Source of the DNA: Ricinus communis
Taxonomy: Eukaryota; Streptophyta; Magnoliopsida; Malpighiales; Euphorbiaceae
Reading direction: 5' to 3'
NCBI RefSeq assembly: GCF_019578655.1
Contig: NC_063258.1
Span: forward strand, 10,606,802-10,670,801
DNA length: 64,000 bases
The notes beneath the pieces are model-generated. The model saw only the letters and a program-made list of their open reading frames with translations. It made no database searches and was not told where the DNA came from. Positions 1-10,171 of this stretch are shown one piece after another. The translations under genes were made by a program, and so were the position numbers. Each line of letters begins with the position of its first letter. Position 1 is the first letter of the stretch.

Positions 1-594
1 GGAGGCATGATCAAGACAAGATAAACCTAAGATAATCAAGTCAAGCTATTTGGACTCCAATACTCAAGAATGGGTTGCATATCACATGTTACTTAAGCCC
101 AATTGTCATGGTTATTATATGGACTAGGGTTGGATGAATTTTAGAAGCATTTGTTCATTTAAAAAAGTCTTTTAATTGTTAGGAGTCTTTTTCTAAGTTA
201 TCCTTTTAGTTTAGGAGTTCAATTCCTAATCATATTGTTATTTGCTTCCTTATCATTATAGAATTAGTTTTCTTTAAGGCCTATTTAAGCTAGTATGAAT
301 TTCTATGTAAAGGGAGTTCTTGAATATTCATTATTTTGGAGTCAATTCTTCTTTTGTTCTTTATGAACTTGATAAATTTGTCAAGTGAAGGCTAGGCATT
401 TTACAACTTAGTTTAACCTAAACTTATGTTTATGTTAAACACCCTTTAATTCTTTATAATTAAGGTTCTTAAGTACAAGTTATTTAAGGGTCCTGTTGGG
501 AGTTAAACTTTCTTTGCTTGATTAGGTGAATGATCCTTGGTGAAGATATCAACATTGAATATGGGTTCGGCACAGGTTAGCCATGTTTGTATCA
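1..594 (+). mobile_element. Solo LTR with minisatellite (LTRm), 3' part, cut by window edge
   Basis: This is the promoter, R and U5 part of an LTR that is complete at 2311-3142. Shared landmarks are the GGAGGCATGATCAAG start, a degenerate promoter motif near 278 (GGCCTATTTAAGCTAG, against GGCCTATATAAGCTAG in other copies) and the end TTTGTATCA. The LTR end at 594 is followed by ATTTG (595-599), the same five bases that flank the complete copy, and then by R1. The 5' part, including the minisatellite, lies outside the window. Non-coding. Confidence 0.75.
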
Positions 595-1696
595 ATTTGG
601 GCATGCCTTGATTCTCATTATTCCCTCTTTCCTTCGAAAGAATCGTTCACGATCATTCGAAGAATGATATCAATACACGATCAACTAATTTGTTTTCTTC
701 GCATTCGTCGAAGCATTAAACCCACTGACTTCTAATCATATTTTTCTTTTTTTAGGTCAGTGCCTATGATCACTGCTTCCACGCGCTTTCATTCAACACT
801 CGTATTTATCCTCCCAAATAATACTAAACCATCATAATAGACATATATTAGGAAGAGAGACATAAAATAAACAAAAAGAATGAGAATATTGGTAGGATTT
901 CAGATTCGATAAGGAAAGCAATCACAACTTCTTTGCTCTCTTCCATATAGCTAATCGTAAGGATCAAATCGAATTGATTTAAACACAAGGGTAGACAAAG
1001 AACACAAGAGAAAGGATGGACGTAAGGATAAGTCTATGCTCGCTAGCGCGAGTGTTAATTAAGTTCAAAAAGTTCTTCAAAGAACCAATAACTTGATCTC
1101 TAGCAAGGTAGAAAACTGAAATAATATACTCATTAACCTCAAGTATTAAATTCCATGTGGTTTTTATAGTGCGAAATGCCTCATTCCATAAGAAGAAGAA
1201 ACTAGATGCTAAATATGAATAAATAAATACAGAAAGATAGATAAACTATATGCCACATATGAATAAATAAATATAGAAAGATAGAAAAACTAAAGTCAAA
1301 TCATGAATGAGAGAGGAGTTAACTAGGCAACAACTCTAGTAGTCCTAGATTTTATGAGCCAGCTTAATAAAAATAAGGGTAAATTCGCGTGGGCCTACCT
1401 AAAAACACTGCGATCCAAATTACTTCAGTATATGCATTTCAAGCATGGGAGGGCTCGAATTCCGGATAATGTTACGCTTGGATTAATTGAAACAACATGA
1501 GTTTTGCCTTACATGCGTGGATTTATGTCTCATCTTGCTTGATCATCAAGGTAATACCCAATGCCATTGGTCAAGCTTGTTAATTGCGCTCCCATGTTTC
1601 CCTATCCCAATCCTTATGTCATTAGGAGTCCTCGTCCTTAGAGGAGCAAGGAATGATGGAGATTCCAATGGTACAAATCATGAATAAGAATATATG
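595..1696 (+). repeat. R1 repeat unit (about 1 kb family), + orientation
   Basis: First R1 copy. R1 is a non-coding repeat seen at least a dozen times here in both orientations. Landmarks in order are CTTCCACGCGCTTT (779), the TTTAAACACAAGGGTAGACA box, a CGCGAGTGTT box, a CATAAGAAGAAGAAACTAGA box, ATTTTATGAGCCAGCTTAA, CTTGGATTAATTGAAA, GATCATCAAGGTAAT, and GGAATGATGGAGATTCCAATG just before the LTR at 1697. No long ORF or RNA-gene fold is visible. R1 could be an old satellite-like array or the body of a non-autonomous element. Confidence 0.7.
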
Positions 1697-2030
1697 TGAT
1701 GAGAATCCATGTAACATAAGGAATTCTACTCCAACAAGAAAAGCTAATGATGCAAATCCTACTTGCTCAAGGAATCGTACTTCAATAAGGAATCCTAATT
1801 CCACTAAGAATCCTAATCTAGCAAGGAGTTATGATGATATTAGGAGTTCAAACGACAAAAAGAATCCTATTTCTATTAAAAGTCCTAGTCCGATCCAAAA
1901 TCCAAGTGAGATTGGACTTAATCGAGATAATGGGCCTCAAGATACTCTTATCAACTCAATCCAACATATGGAGGCATGATGAAGACAAGATAAGCCAAAA
2001 TAATCAAGTCAACTATTTAGAGTCCAATAC
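1697..2030 (+). mobile_element. LTRm fragment, 5' part, product of local duplication
   Basis: It begins TGATGAGAATCC after ATATG (1692-1696, a variant of the ATTTG target duplication), contains the 18-bp minisatellite, and stops abruptly at AGTCCAATAC where the next 614-bp copy starts. It has no promoter, R or U5. It is therefore not a separate insertion but the left part of the LTR copied by the tandem duplication. Confidence 0.7.
1717..1912 (+). repeat. 18-bp minisatellite array in LTR (array 1)
   Basis: About ten degenerate units of 18 bp with consensus near AGGAATCCTAATTCAACT. The unit is a multiple of three, so it keeps reading frames open on both strands. One + frame reads as a six-residue repeat like RNPNST, and the minus strand reads as hydrophobic LGFL/VGLG-type repeats. 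I treat these as chance ORFs of a repeat, not genes. Confidence 0.8.
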
Positions 2031-2310
2031 AAATTACTTCGTTATATGCATTTCAGACATCAGATAGCTTGAATTTCGGTAGTATTATGCTTGGATTAAT
2101 TGAAAACAAGATGAGTTTTGCCTTTGATGCGTGGATTTCTGTCTCATCCTGCTTGATCATCTAGGTAATCCCTAATGCCATCGGTCAAGCTTGTCAATTG
2201 TGCTCCCATGTTTCCTTACGCCAATCCTTATGTCATCAGGAGTCCTCGTCCTTAGAGGAGCAAGGAATGATGGAGATCCTAATAGTGCAAATCCTGAATA
2301 AGAATATTTG
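2031..2310 (+). repeat. R1 segment (second copy of 1417-1696)
   Basis: R1 from the AAATTACTTC box through GGAATGATGGAGATCC to the ATTTG target site (2306-2310). It duplicates 1417-1696 with scattered substitutions. The stretch GATCATCTAGGTAATCCC (2154-2171) is the position where the TGTCACACC-family solo LTRs sit in other R1 copies, so this is an empty-site allele of that insertion. Confidence 0.75.
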
Positions 2311-3142
2311 TGATGAGAACCCATGTAGCACAAGGAATTCTACTCCAACAAGAAAAGCTAATGATGCAAATCCTACTTGCTCAAGGAATCCTATGTCAAC
2401 AAAGAGTCCTAATTCCACTAAAAATCCTAATCCAGCAAGGAGTTCTAATGATATTAAGAGTTCAATCGATGAAAGGAATCCTATTTCCACTAGAAATCCT
2501 AGTCCCATACAAAGTCCAAGTGAGATGGGGCTTAATCTAGATAATGGGACTCGAGATGCTCTTATGACCTCAATCAAACATATGGAGGCATGATCAAGTT
2601 AAGCTATTTAAAGTCCAATACTCAAGAATGAGCCACATATTACATGTTACTTAAGCTGAATTGTCATGTTTATTATATGGACTACGGTTTGGACAAATTT
2701 TAGAAGTATTTGTTCATTTAAAGAAGTCTTTTAATTGTTAGGAGTCTTGTTTTAAGTTATCATTTTAGTTTAGGAGTTCTATTCCTAGTCTTATTGTTAT
2801 TTGCTTCCTTATCATTATAGAATTAGGTTTCTTTAAGGCCTATATAAGCTAGTACGAATTTCTATATAAAGGGAGTTATTGAATATTGATTATGTTGGAG
2901 TCAATTCGCTTCTTTTGTTCTTAATGAACTATGTGAATTTGCCAAGTGAAGGCTTGGTATTTTACAAACTTAGTTTAACTTAAACTTATGTTTATGTTAA
3001 ACAGCCTTCAATTCTTTATAATTAAGGTTCTTAAGTACAAAGGGTCATGTTGAGAGTTACTTTGCTTGATCAGGTGAATGGTCCTTGGTGAAGACATCAA
3101 CATTGAATATGGGTTTGGCACAAGTTAGCCACGTTTGTATCA
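2311..3142 (+). mobile_element. Complete solo LTR (LTRm family) with perfect 5-bp target duplication
   Basis: An 832-bp solo LTR. It starts TGATGAGAACCC (2311) and ends TTTGTATCA (3142), and the duplicated target ATTTG flanks it at 2306-2310 and 3143-3147. In order it holds the minisatellite (2331-2525), a U3 ending in a TATA-like GGCCTATATAAGCTAG near 2838, and R/U5. R1 sequence reads across both flanks once the LTR and one ATTTG are removed. No internal coding sequence is present, so the parent element was lost by LTR-LTR recombination. Confidence 0.85.
2331..2525 (+). repeat. 18-bp minisatellite array in LTR (array 2)
   Basis: Sister of the array at 1717-1912, copied with the 614-bp duplication and diverged since. 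Units such as AGGAATCCTATGTCAACA and AAGAGTCCTAATTCCACT are visible. It is open on both strands only because the period is 18. Confidence 0.8.
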
Positions 3143-4812
3143 ATTTGGGTCGACCTTGATTCTTGTCGTTCTCTCTTTCCTCCAAAAGATTCCTCCACGG
3201 TAATCCGGAAAATGATGTCAGTACATGATCAACTAATTTTATTTCTTCGCATTCGTCGAAGCATTAGATTGGTGCCTATGATTGACGCTTCCACACGCTT
3301 TCATTCAACACTTATGTTTATGCTCCTAAATAGAACCAAACCATCATAATAGATATAGATTAGAAAGAGAGACACAAAATAAACAAAAAAAACTGAGAAT
3401 ATCGGTAGGATTTCAAACCTGATAAGGAAAGCAATCACAACTTCTTTATTCTCTTCCATATGTCTAATTGGAACAATTAAATGGAATTGATTTAAACACA
3501 AGGGTAGACAAAGAACATAAGAGAAAGGATGGACGTGAGGATAAGTCTATGCTCTCTAGCGTGAGTGTTGATTAAGTTTAAAAATTTCTTTAAAATCCCC
3601 ATAACTTGATTTTCCGCAAGGTAGAAAACTGAAATAATGTGCTCATTAGCCTCAAGTATTCAGTTGCATGTAGATTTTATAGTGCAAAAGCCCTTATTCC
3701 ATAAGAAGAAGAAACTAGATGCTAAATGTGAATAAATAAATATAAAAAGATAGATAAACTAAAGTCAAATCAAGAACACGAGAGGAGTTGACTTGTAATA
3801 ATTCTTGTAGTCCTAAATTTTATCAGCCAGCTTAATAAAAATAAGGGTAAATTCGCATGGGCCTACCTAAAAACACTTCGACACAAATTACTTCGTTATA
3901 TGCATTTCAAACATATTTATGCTCCCCAAGTAAAACCAAACCATCATAGAGATTAAAAATACATACGCAGAATAAACAAACAAAACAAGAATATAGGTAG
4001 GATTTCAGATCTGATAAGGAAAGAAATCACAATTTCTTTGTTCTCTTCCGTACAGCTAAGTGTAAGGATCAAATGGAATTGATTTAAACACAATGGTAAA
4101 TAAAGAACATAAAAGAAAGGAATGGCGTGAGGGATAAGTCAATGCTCGCTAGCACGAGTGTTGATAAGTCCACAAAGTTCTTGAAAGAACTCATAACTTG
4201 ATTTCCCGCAAGATAGAAAATTGAAATACTAGGCTCATTAGCCTCAAGTATTCAGTTGCATGCATTTTCTATAGTGCGAAAGCCTCATTTCATAAGAAGA
4301 ATAAACTAGAAGATAAATATGAAGAAATAAGTAAAGAAAGATGAATAAACTAAAGTCAAATAAAGAACGAGAGAGGAGTTGATTGGGCAATAACCTTATA
4401 TAAGCTAGCTTAACAAAAATAATGGTAAAATCGTGTGGGCCTACCTAAAAACACTCACACCCAAATTACTTCATTATCTGCATTTCAAACATCAAACAGC
4501 TCGAATTCAACTTGAACGCTTGGATTATCGAAAACAACATGATTTCTCACTTACGCACGTGGATTTACATCTCTTGCTTGATCATCAAGCTAAAGCCCAA
4601 TGCCATTGGTCAAGTTTGTCAATTATATTATGAGGATTCTTTATGCCAAACCTTTCATCATCAAGAGTCCTAATGCCTAGAGGAATAAGAAAGGATGGAC
4701 TCCCAATGGTGCAAATCCTGAATCGAAATATTTAGGCGTGCCTCAATTCTTATTGTTCCCTCTTTCCTCTGAAAGATTAGTCCGCGATCATCTAGAGAAG
4801 CCCTAATATTCC
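3143..4812 (+). repeat. R1 units, + orientation, with internal deletion
   Basis: R1 continues after the solo LTR. A deletion near 3909 joins the GCATTTCAAACAT box directly to ATTTATGCTCCCCAAG, removing roughly 420 bp of the unit. A second unit then runs to about 4812, where orientation flips. No coding capacity. The stretch 4640-4740 forms the left arm of an inverted repeat with 4815-4910. Confidence 0.7.
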
Positions 4813-5275
4813 AATTCAGGACTTGCACCATTAGGGTCTCCATCATTCCATATTCCTCTAGGCATGAGGACTCTTGATGACATAAGGATTGGAATAAAGA
4901 ATCATGGGAATGTAATTAACAAGCTTGACTAGTGGCATTAGTGCGTGACTTAATGATCTAGCAGGACGAGACACAAAATCCACATGCGTAAAGAAGAAAT
5001 AATGTTGTTTTCGATTAATCTAAAGGGGAATGCATGTGTTTTGATGTTTGGGATGCATATAATTATATAATTAGGGCTGGGGTTTTATTAGGTATGCCTA
5101 CACGAATTTTCCCTTGTTTTCATTATTTTGGCTCAAAACATTTAGGATTACGAGAGTTGTGGACCAGTCAACTCCTCTTGTTTAGTATGATGGTTTGGTT
5201 TTATCTGGAGAGCATAAACACCACTATTGAGAGAAAGCGCGTGGAAGGAGCAATCAAGATTATTATCAGTAAATG
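4813..5275 (-). repeat. R1 unit, inverted
   Basis: Reverse complement of R1. It shows the complements of the GGTGCAAATCCTGAAT, CTAGAGGAA and GATCATCAAG boxes, then ATTATATGCATCCCAAACATC and GAGCATAAACA in minus orientation. Part of the unit is deleted near the GTTGACTGGTCAAC box (about 5163-5180). An 80-residue open frame at 5034-5276 has no recognisable domain and is a by-product. Confidence 0.7.
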
Positions 5276-5331
5276 AATCAAATTACTTGGAAACTTAAAG
5301 AACACAATGAATAGATCAAATTACCTGATTC

Positions 5332-5358
5332 AAGAGCTAAAAGCTCTTATACTAAATT
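5332..5358 (-). other. Degenerate tRNA-iMet primer binding site beside LTR
   Basis: On the minus strand the sequence just past the LTR end reads TTTAGTATAAGAGCTTTTAG. It aligns with the intact primer binding site TTTGGTATTAGAGCTTTGG at 22245 in a complete element. A PBS at this end means internal sequence once followed on the left (5276-5331, now a short leader stub), although the pol belonging to this element lies on the right. Confidence 0.5.
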
Positions 5359-6991
5359 TTAAAGAACCTCCAAGAACTCCAATCCTAATGAACCCGTGAA
5401 TCACTGACTTGAAAACCCAAAGAGCAACTTAAAATCAAACCCTAGGATCATCTAATGAGAGTGTAAGATGATCAAGAATTAGAACCTAAGGAAAACTAAG
5501 TTCCTTAAACCCTAATTCCAAGTATGCCACAAGGATAGATCAACTCCTTGATAAGTAAGTTTTGCATTCAAATAAAAATACAAGATACAAGCAATTTTGA
5601 TATGTTTTAAAGACATCCAAATTCCTAAGAGTAATAGAATTAATAAGAACATCCCTAACTTATGCCAAACCCATATTCAATGTTGATGTTTTTACCAAGG
5701 ATCACTTACCTAATTAAGTAAAGAAACTCTAACTCCCAACAAGGCCTTTAAATAACTTCTCCTTAAGAACCTTAATTATAAAGAATTAAAGGTTGCTTAA
5801 TATAAATAAAACTTTAGATTAAACTAATTTTGTAAAATATCAAGCCTTCACTTGATAAATTCACCAAGTTCATAAAGAACAAAAGAAGAGAATTGACTCT
5901 CATATAAACAATATTCGACCAAACTTTATTTATAAATTCGTACTAGCTTATATAGGCCTTAGAAACTGAATTCTATAATAATAAGGAAGCAAATAACAAT
6001 AAAACTAGAAATAGAACTCCTAAACTAAAAGGATAACTTAAAACAAGACTCTTAACTATTAAAAGACTTCTTTAGATGAAAAAATACTCAAAAAATTCGT
6101 CCAACCCTAGCCCACATATATAAACATGACATTTGGGATTAAGTAAAATGTAATAAGCAGCCAATTCTTGAGTATTAGACTCCAATTAGCTTGACTTGTT
6201 TATTTTGAGCCTATTTTGACTTGTTCATGCCTCCATATACTAAATTAAGTTGGTAAGAATATTTTGAGGTCAATTATCTTGATTAAGCCTAATCTCACTT
6301 CGACTTTGGACCTTCAACCCAAGCTTTAACTCTTGCTTCATGAACACTCCTAAAGCATCCTTGAACTTGTTCATGTGAGCTTTAGTCATTGATCCATCAT
6401 ATTTGAGTGGCTCATGTACAATTCTAGTTGGATTAGGATTTCTAGCTAGAGTAGGACTCCTCGTGGGACTAAGATTCCTAGTGGAAGTAGGGTTCCTAGT
6501 TGGAGTAGGACTCTTCGTGGGACTAGGACTCCTAATTCAAGTAGGATTCCTAGTCGGAGTAGAATTCCTTGTGCTTGTAGGATTTGCATCAAGAACTCTT
6601 ACTTAACTAATCTGATCTAATATGAGTTTCTTTATAACCTTAGGAAACTTTAGCATCTAACTAAATAGGATACTAAGAGTTAAACAAAGCCTTCATAAAC
6701 TTGGACTTTAAGAACATTAAACAAATCCCATTTAGCCTTCATAAACTTGGATTTTAAAAACATTAAACAAAGTCCATTCTTTATGAATTTCATTTGGACC
6801 GAATTTTATTAGACTTTCATTGTTAGCCCACTCTTGCATATAACCATTTAATGACCTTTGAAGCTTCTTGGCCCTTGACCTTATAATTAGACCTTGTGGT
6901 ACACTAATGATCCTTCCTTAATTCTTTCTTATTGCCTTTGTCATCAAGCCTAACCAAATCAACATCTTTAAGCCTTGGCCGATCTATATCA
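5359..6991 (-). mobile_element. LTR of minus-strand CRM-like gypsy element
   Basis: Read on the minus strand it starts TGATATAGATCGG (6991), directly after the integrase C-terminus. It continues through a GPITRSRAK-like reading frame (about 6830-6900), a roughly 50-bp duplication containing TCCAAGTTTATGAAGGCT, the minisatellite (6413-6592), a TATA region (TATATAGG on + at 5950-5957, minus CCTATATA) and R/U5, ending near 5366. At about 1.6 kb it is longer than the 0.83-0.92 kb LTRs elsewhere. It may be a chimera of the coding-type and minisatellite-type LTRs, because TGATGCAAATCC at about 6585 looks like a second LTR start. Confidence 0.6.
6413..6592 (-). repeat. 18-bp minisatellite array in LTR (array 3)
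   Basis: Minus-strand copy of the AGGAATCCTAATTCAACT-type array, seen on + as AGTTGGATTAGGATTTCTAG-type units. About nine units. The + frame reads as VGLGFL-type repeats, an artefact of the 18-bp period. Confidence 0.8.
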
Positions 6992-8460
6992 TTCCTTTCT
7001 TCTTTAGGATGATTCATCCTCGAATCAAACTCATCACCTACATCAAAAGGACACAAATCAGCAACATTAAATGTGCCACTCACATTATACTTACCTTGTA
7101 AATCAATTTTCTAAGCATTGTCGTTGATCCTCTCAAGTACTTGAAACGGTTCATCACCCCTTAGACTTAGCTTTGGCTTTCTTTGATTTGGAAACCTTTC
7201 CTTATGAAAATGCACCAAAACCCTAGTTCCAATCACCAGGTTGGAACACCATTGGCCTTTTTCCTTTGTTAACCCTTTCGGCGACTCTAGTATTTTGCTT
7301 CTCAATCCTCTCTTTAACTTATTTATGTAGTCTTTTAACCAAATCTGCCTTAGAAGAAGCATTAACACTAATAAGCTTGTTAAGAGGCAAATGAACTATA
7401 TCAATAAAAATTAATGGATTAAAACCATAAACAATTTTAAATGGAGAACAATGTGTAGTCCTATGAACAACCCTACTATATGCAAACTCCACATATGGCA
7501 AAAGAGCCTACCAAGATTGAAAATTCCTAGAAATTAAAGAATGAAGCAGTTGAATCAAAGTTCTATTAACAACTTCGATTTGTCCATATGTTTATCAATG
7601 GCAAGTAGTAGAAAATAATAATGCCTAACTTACCCTATAACACATGCCAAAATTGACTTAATAATTTAACATCCCTATCACTTACAATGGTTCTTGGAAC
7701 TCCATGCAATCGCAAACTTCCCTAAGAAGCAATTCAGCAATGTAAGCAGCATCATCTGTTTTATGGCATGGTAGAAAATGAGCCATCTTATTAAATCGAT
7801 CCACAAAAATAAATATACTATGTCGGCCCTTCCTAGTCCTAGGCAATCCATGTACAAAATTCATAGATAAATCTATACAAGGAACATCAAGAATAGGCAA
7901 AAGAGTATATAACCTATGGGCTTGCAATTTAGACTTAGCCTTTAAACATACAATGCATCGACCACACACCTTATTCACATCATGTTTCATGCGAGGCGAA
8001 AAGAAATGTTCAATCAGTATGTCATAAGTCTTATGCACCCTAAAATGACTTATTAAACAGCCCTCATGTGCCTCTTTAACAAGTATCTCATGCAAAGAAC
8101 AACTAGAAATGCATAGGCGATTATTTTTGGAAAGATATCCATCAGATACATAGAAATCATTAAAGGCAACCCCATTAGCACAAGTATTAAACAAATTACC
8201 AAAGTCATTGTAATTCAAATACAACTCCTTATTAAACCCAAAACCCAGCAATTTAGAATTAAGAGTGTTAAGCAAAGCATACTTTTGGGATAATACATCA
8301 GCAACCGCATTCTCTTTACCTTTCTTATACTTGATCATATATAGGAATGTCTCAATAAAATCCATCCACTTTGCATGTCTTCGGTTCAACTTGTCTTGCC
8401 TCTTGAGATGCTTCAAACTCTCATGATTTGTATGTATGACAAACTCCTTAGGCTACATGT
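6992..8460 (-). pseudogene. Integrase region of CRM-like gypsy pol, broken
   Basis: This would join retroelement cDNA to chromosomal DNA. On the minus strand, in order: end of RNase H (KYKKGKENAVADVLS), a zinc-binding HHCC module (HEGCLISHF ... CGRCIVC), the catalytic core, and the C-terminal domain (LERINDNA, then a DLxPFDVGDE-like tail). The first catalytic aspartate is replaced by asparagine (SMNFVHGLP, usually MDF), and the core breaks after RLHG-equivalent residues at about 7682 with frameshifts and stops. The C-terminal part resumes at 7111-7501 (AYSRVVHRTTHCSPFKIVYGFNPL). The tail runs straight into the LTR start at 6991. Family is certain; the CRM assignment is inference. Confidence 0.85.
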
Positions 8461-9690
8461 ACTGTTCCCATGTATGCAAAGCACGAACCAAAGCATAGAG
8501 TTCTTTATCATATGTTGGGTATCGAAGTGCTGCACCATTTAGCTTTTCACTAAAATAGCAAATTGGCCTTTGTTCTTGCATCAAAATAGCCCCAACACCA
8601 ATGCATGTGCATAGGGTCTTTGTTCTTGCATCACATTTAACCTTAAAGGTTTTATCAAAGTTAGGTAAAATCAGTAAAGAAGCATTACACAATCTATCTT
8701 ATAGCAAATTAAAAGCATTTTCTTGTGCATCACCCTAATTGAATCGAATATTCTTCTTGAAAATCTCATTCAATGGTGCGGCAATGCTACTAAAGTCCCT
8801 AGTGAACCTTATATAAAAACTAGCAAGACCATAAAAGCTCCTAACTTGGCTAATGTTAGTAGTTGACGACAATTCCCTAATTGCTTGCATCTTTTCCTCA
8901 TCAACATCTACACCTTTAGAAGTAACAACAAAACCTAAAAATATGACTCTATCCATGCAGAAACTACACTTCTTTTACAAAACAATTTTTCTCTTCTAAG
9001 AACATCTAAGACCCTACGCACAGGCATAACAGGATCATCAAAAGACTTAGAATAGATTAGAATATCATCAGAATATACAACCATAAATTTACCATGAAAT
9101 TCATGCAATACATGGTTCATTAACCTCATAAAAGTGTTAAATGTATTAATAAGCCCAAATGGCATTACAAGCCTCTCATACAGACCATACTTAGTTCTAA
9201 ATGATGTTTTCAATTCATCCCTAACTTTCATGCGAATTTGATAATATTCAAAATGCAAATCAATCTTAGTAAAGTAACATGCACCATGCAACTCATCAAG
9301 CATATCATCTAACCTAGGGATAGGATGACGATACTTTACTGTTATTTTATTAATTGCATGGTAGTCTACACATATTCTCCAAGTGCCATCCTTTTTCGGA
9401 ACCAAAATGACTGGAATAGCATAAGGACTTAAACTCTCTCACATATACCTTTTAGACATCAATTCATCTACTTGCCTTTGAAGCTCCTTTGTCTCCTCTA
9501 GATTACTTCTATCAGCTGGACTATTTAGTTTGGTAGCCACTGGAGTGAAGTCTATTTGATGCTCAATCCCTCTGTGAGGTGGTAAACCACTTGGCGTCTC
9601 CTCGGGAAAGACATCAATAAATTCCTGTAAAAGGTTCACAAATGCACTCGGCAAGGACAGACCAAGTTTAGTAGTGTTCAAGTAAACATC
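8453..9690 (-). pseudogene. Reverse transcriptase and RNase H of CRM-like pol, broken
   Basis: RT copies element RNA into DNA; RNase H removes the RNA. Minus-strand blocks: linker LPPHRGIEHQIDF (about 9580), RT fingers VPKKDGTWRICVDY and HPIPRLDD (9300-9405), palm TKIDL, and active site VVYSDDILIYSK, where both aspartates survive (about 9045). Thumb and connection follow at 8735-8956 ([18 protein letters not shown]), then RNase H at 8453-8692. At least three frame breaks separate the blocks. The RNase H start has extra residues between CDA and IGVGAILMQ, where TTTGTTCTTGCATCA occurs twice 48 bp apart. Confidence 0.88.
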
Positions 9691-10146
9691 ATTATAAGTA
9701 ACTATAAACTTATAATGACCAAGTTCCTATCTCACTTTCCCTAGCCAAAAAGCTCGCTTTTTTCTTATTTTTCTCTCTAGGCCGAACCTCACTCTCTTTT
9801 GTATGTTTAACGCTCCTTAATTTTTCTTCCTCAATTTTGCTACTTTCACCCTTGCTCCTTTCTCTCTCCAATTTACATTGGTCATCAGACACTTCTTTTT
9901 GGAGAAAGAGGGATCAGTGTGACTTTTCTTCCAAACAAAAGAGTATCTATTAAGGAACCCATCATGGACAACCCTTCTATCAAATTACCATGGCCTACCA
10001 AGCAAGATATGGCCAGCATGCGTTGGCACTACATCACATAGCACTTCATCTGAATACCTCCTAATAGTGAAAGTCATAATAACCTGCTTATTCAGTTTTG
10101 TCTCACCACAATTGTTTAACCATAATAATTTATAAGGTTTTGGATG
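9691..10146 (-). pseudogene. Aspartic protease C-terminal part and basic linker, truncated
   Basis: Minus-strand remnant of the polyprotein between protease and RT. 9950-10146 decodes as HPKPYKL-WLNNCGE-like, IMTFTI and HILLGRPW, the second half of the retropepsin-like domain; the catalytic D(S/G)G half is absent. 9710-9892 is a Lys/Glu/Ser-rich linker usual in this family. The element stops at about 10,139-10,146 where it meets an oppositely oriented integrase tail, so gag, the PBS and the 5' LTR are missing. Confidence 0.75.
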
Positions 10147-10171
10147 TGGAATCAGATTCAATCCTGATTAT
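10139..10171 (+). pseudogene. Last codons of a plus-strand gypsy integrase
   Basis: A 33-bp stub whose frame reads DVESDS, matching the DVGDxxDSRTNP tail that precedes the LTR in the complete element. It sits head-to-head with the minus-strand protease fragment and runs directly into an LTR start at 10172. It is the only sign of plus-strand pol upstream of this LTR. Confidence 0.5.

Larger units (their letters stand above)
1417..2621 (+). repeat. Direct tandem duplication, about 614-bp unit, spanning R1 and LTR
   Basis: Positions 1417-2030 (starting AAATTACTTCAGTATATGC) are repeated head-to-tail at 2031-2621 (starting AAATTACTTCGTTATATGC). In both copies the LTR start lies exactly 280 bases after the unit start (1697 and 2311), and both run through the minisatellite to AGTCCAATAC. 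The second copy has lost about 23 bp (GAAGACAAGATAAGCC region). The point differences show the duplication is not recent. Confidence 0.8.

Noticed and set aside
2236..2577. 113-codon minus frame with VGLGFL-type repeats, resembling a membrane protein
   Set aside because: Antisense of the 18-bp minisatellite; the period of six codons keeps all frames open. The similar frames at 6403-6606 and 34260-34442 have the same cause.
5034..5276. 80-codon plus frame with Phe/Trp/Tyr-rich start
   Set aside because: It lies in inverted R1; other R1 copies do not keep the frame.
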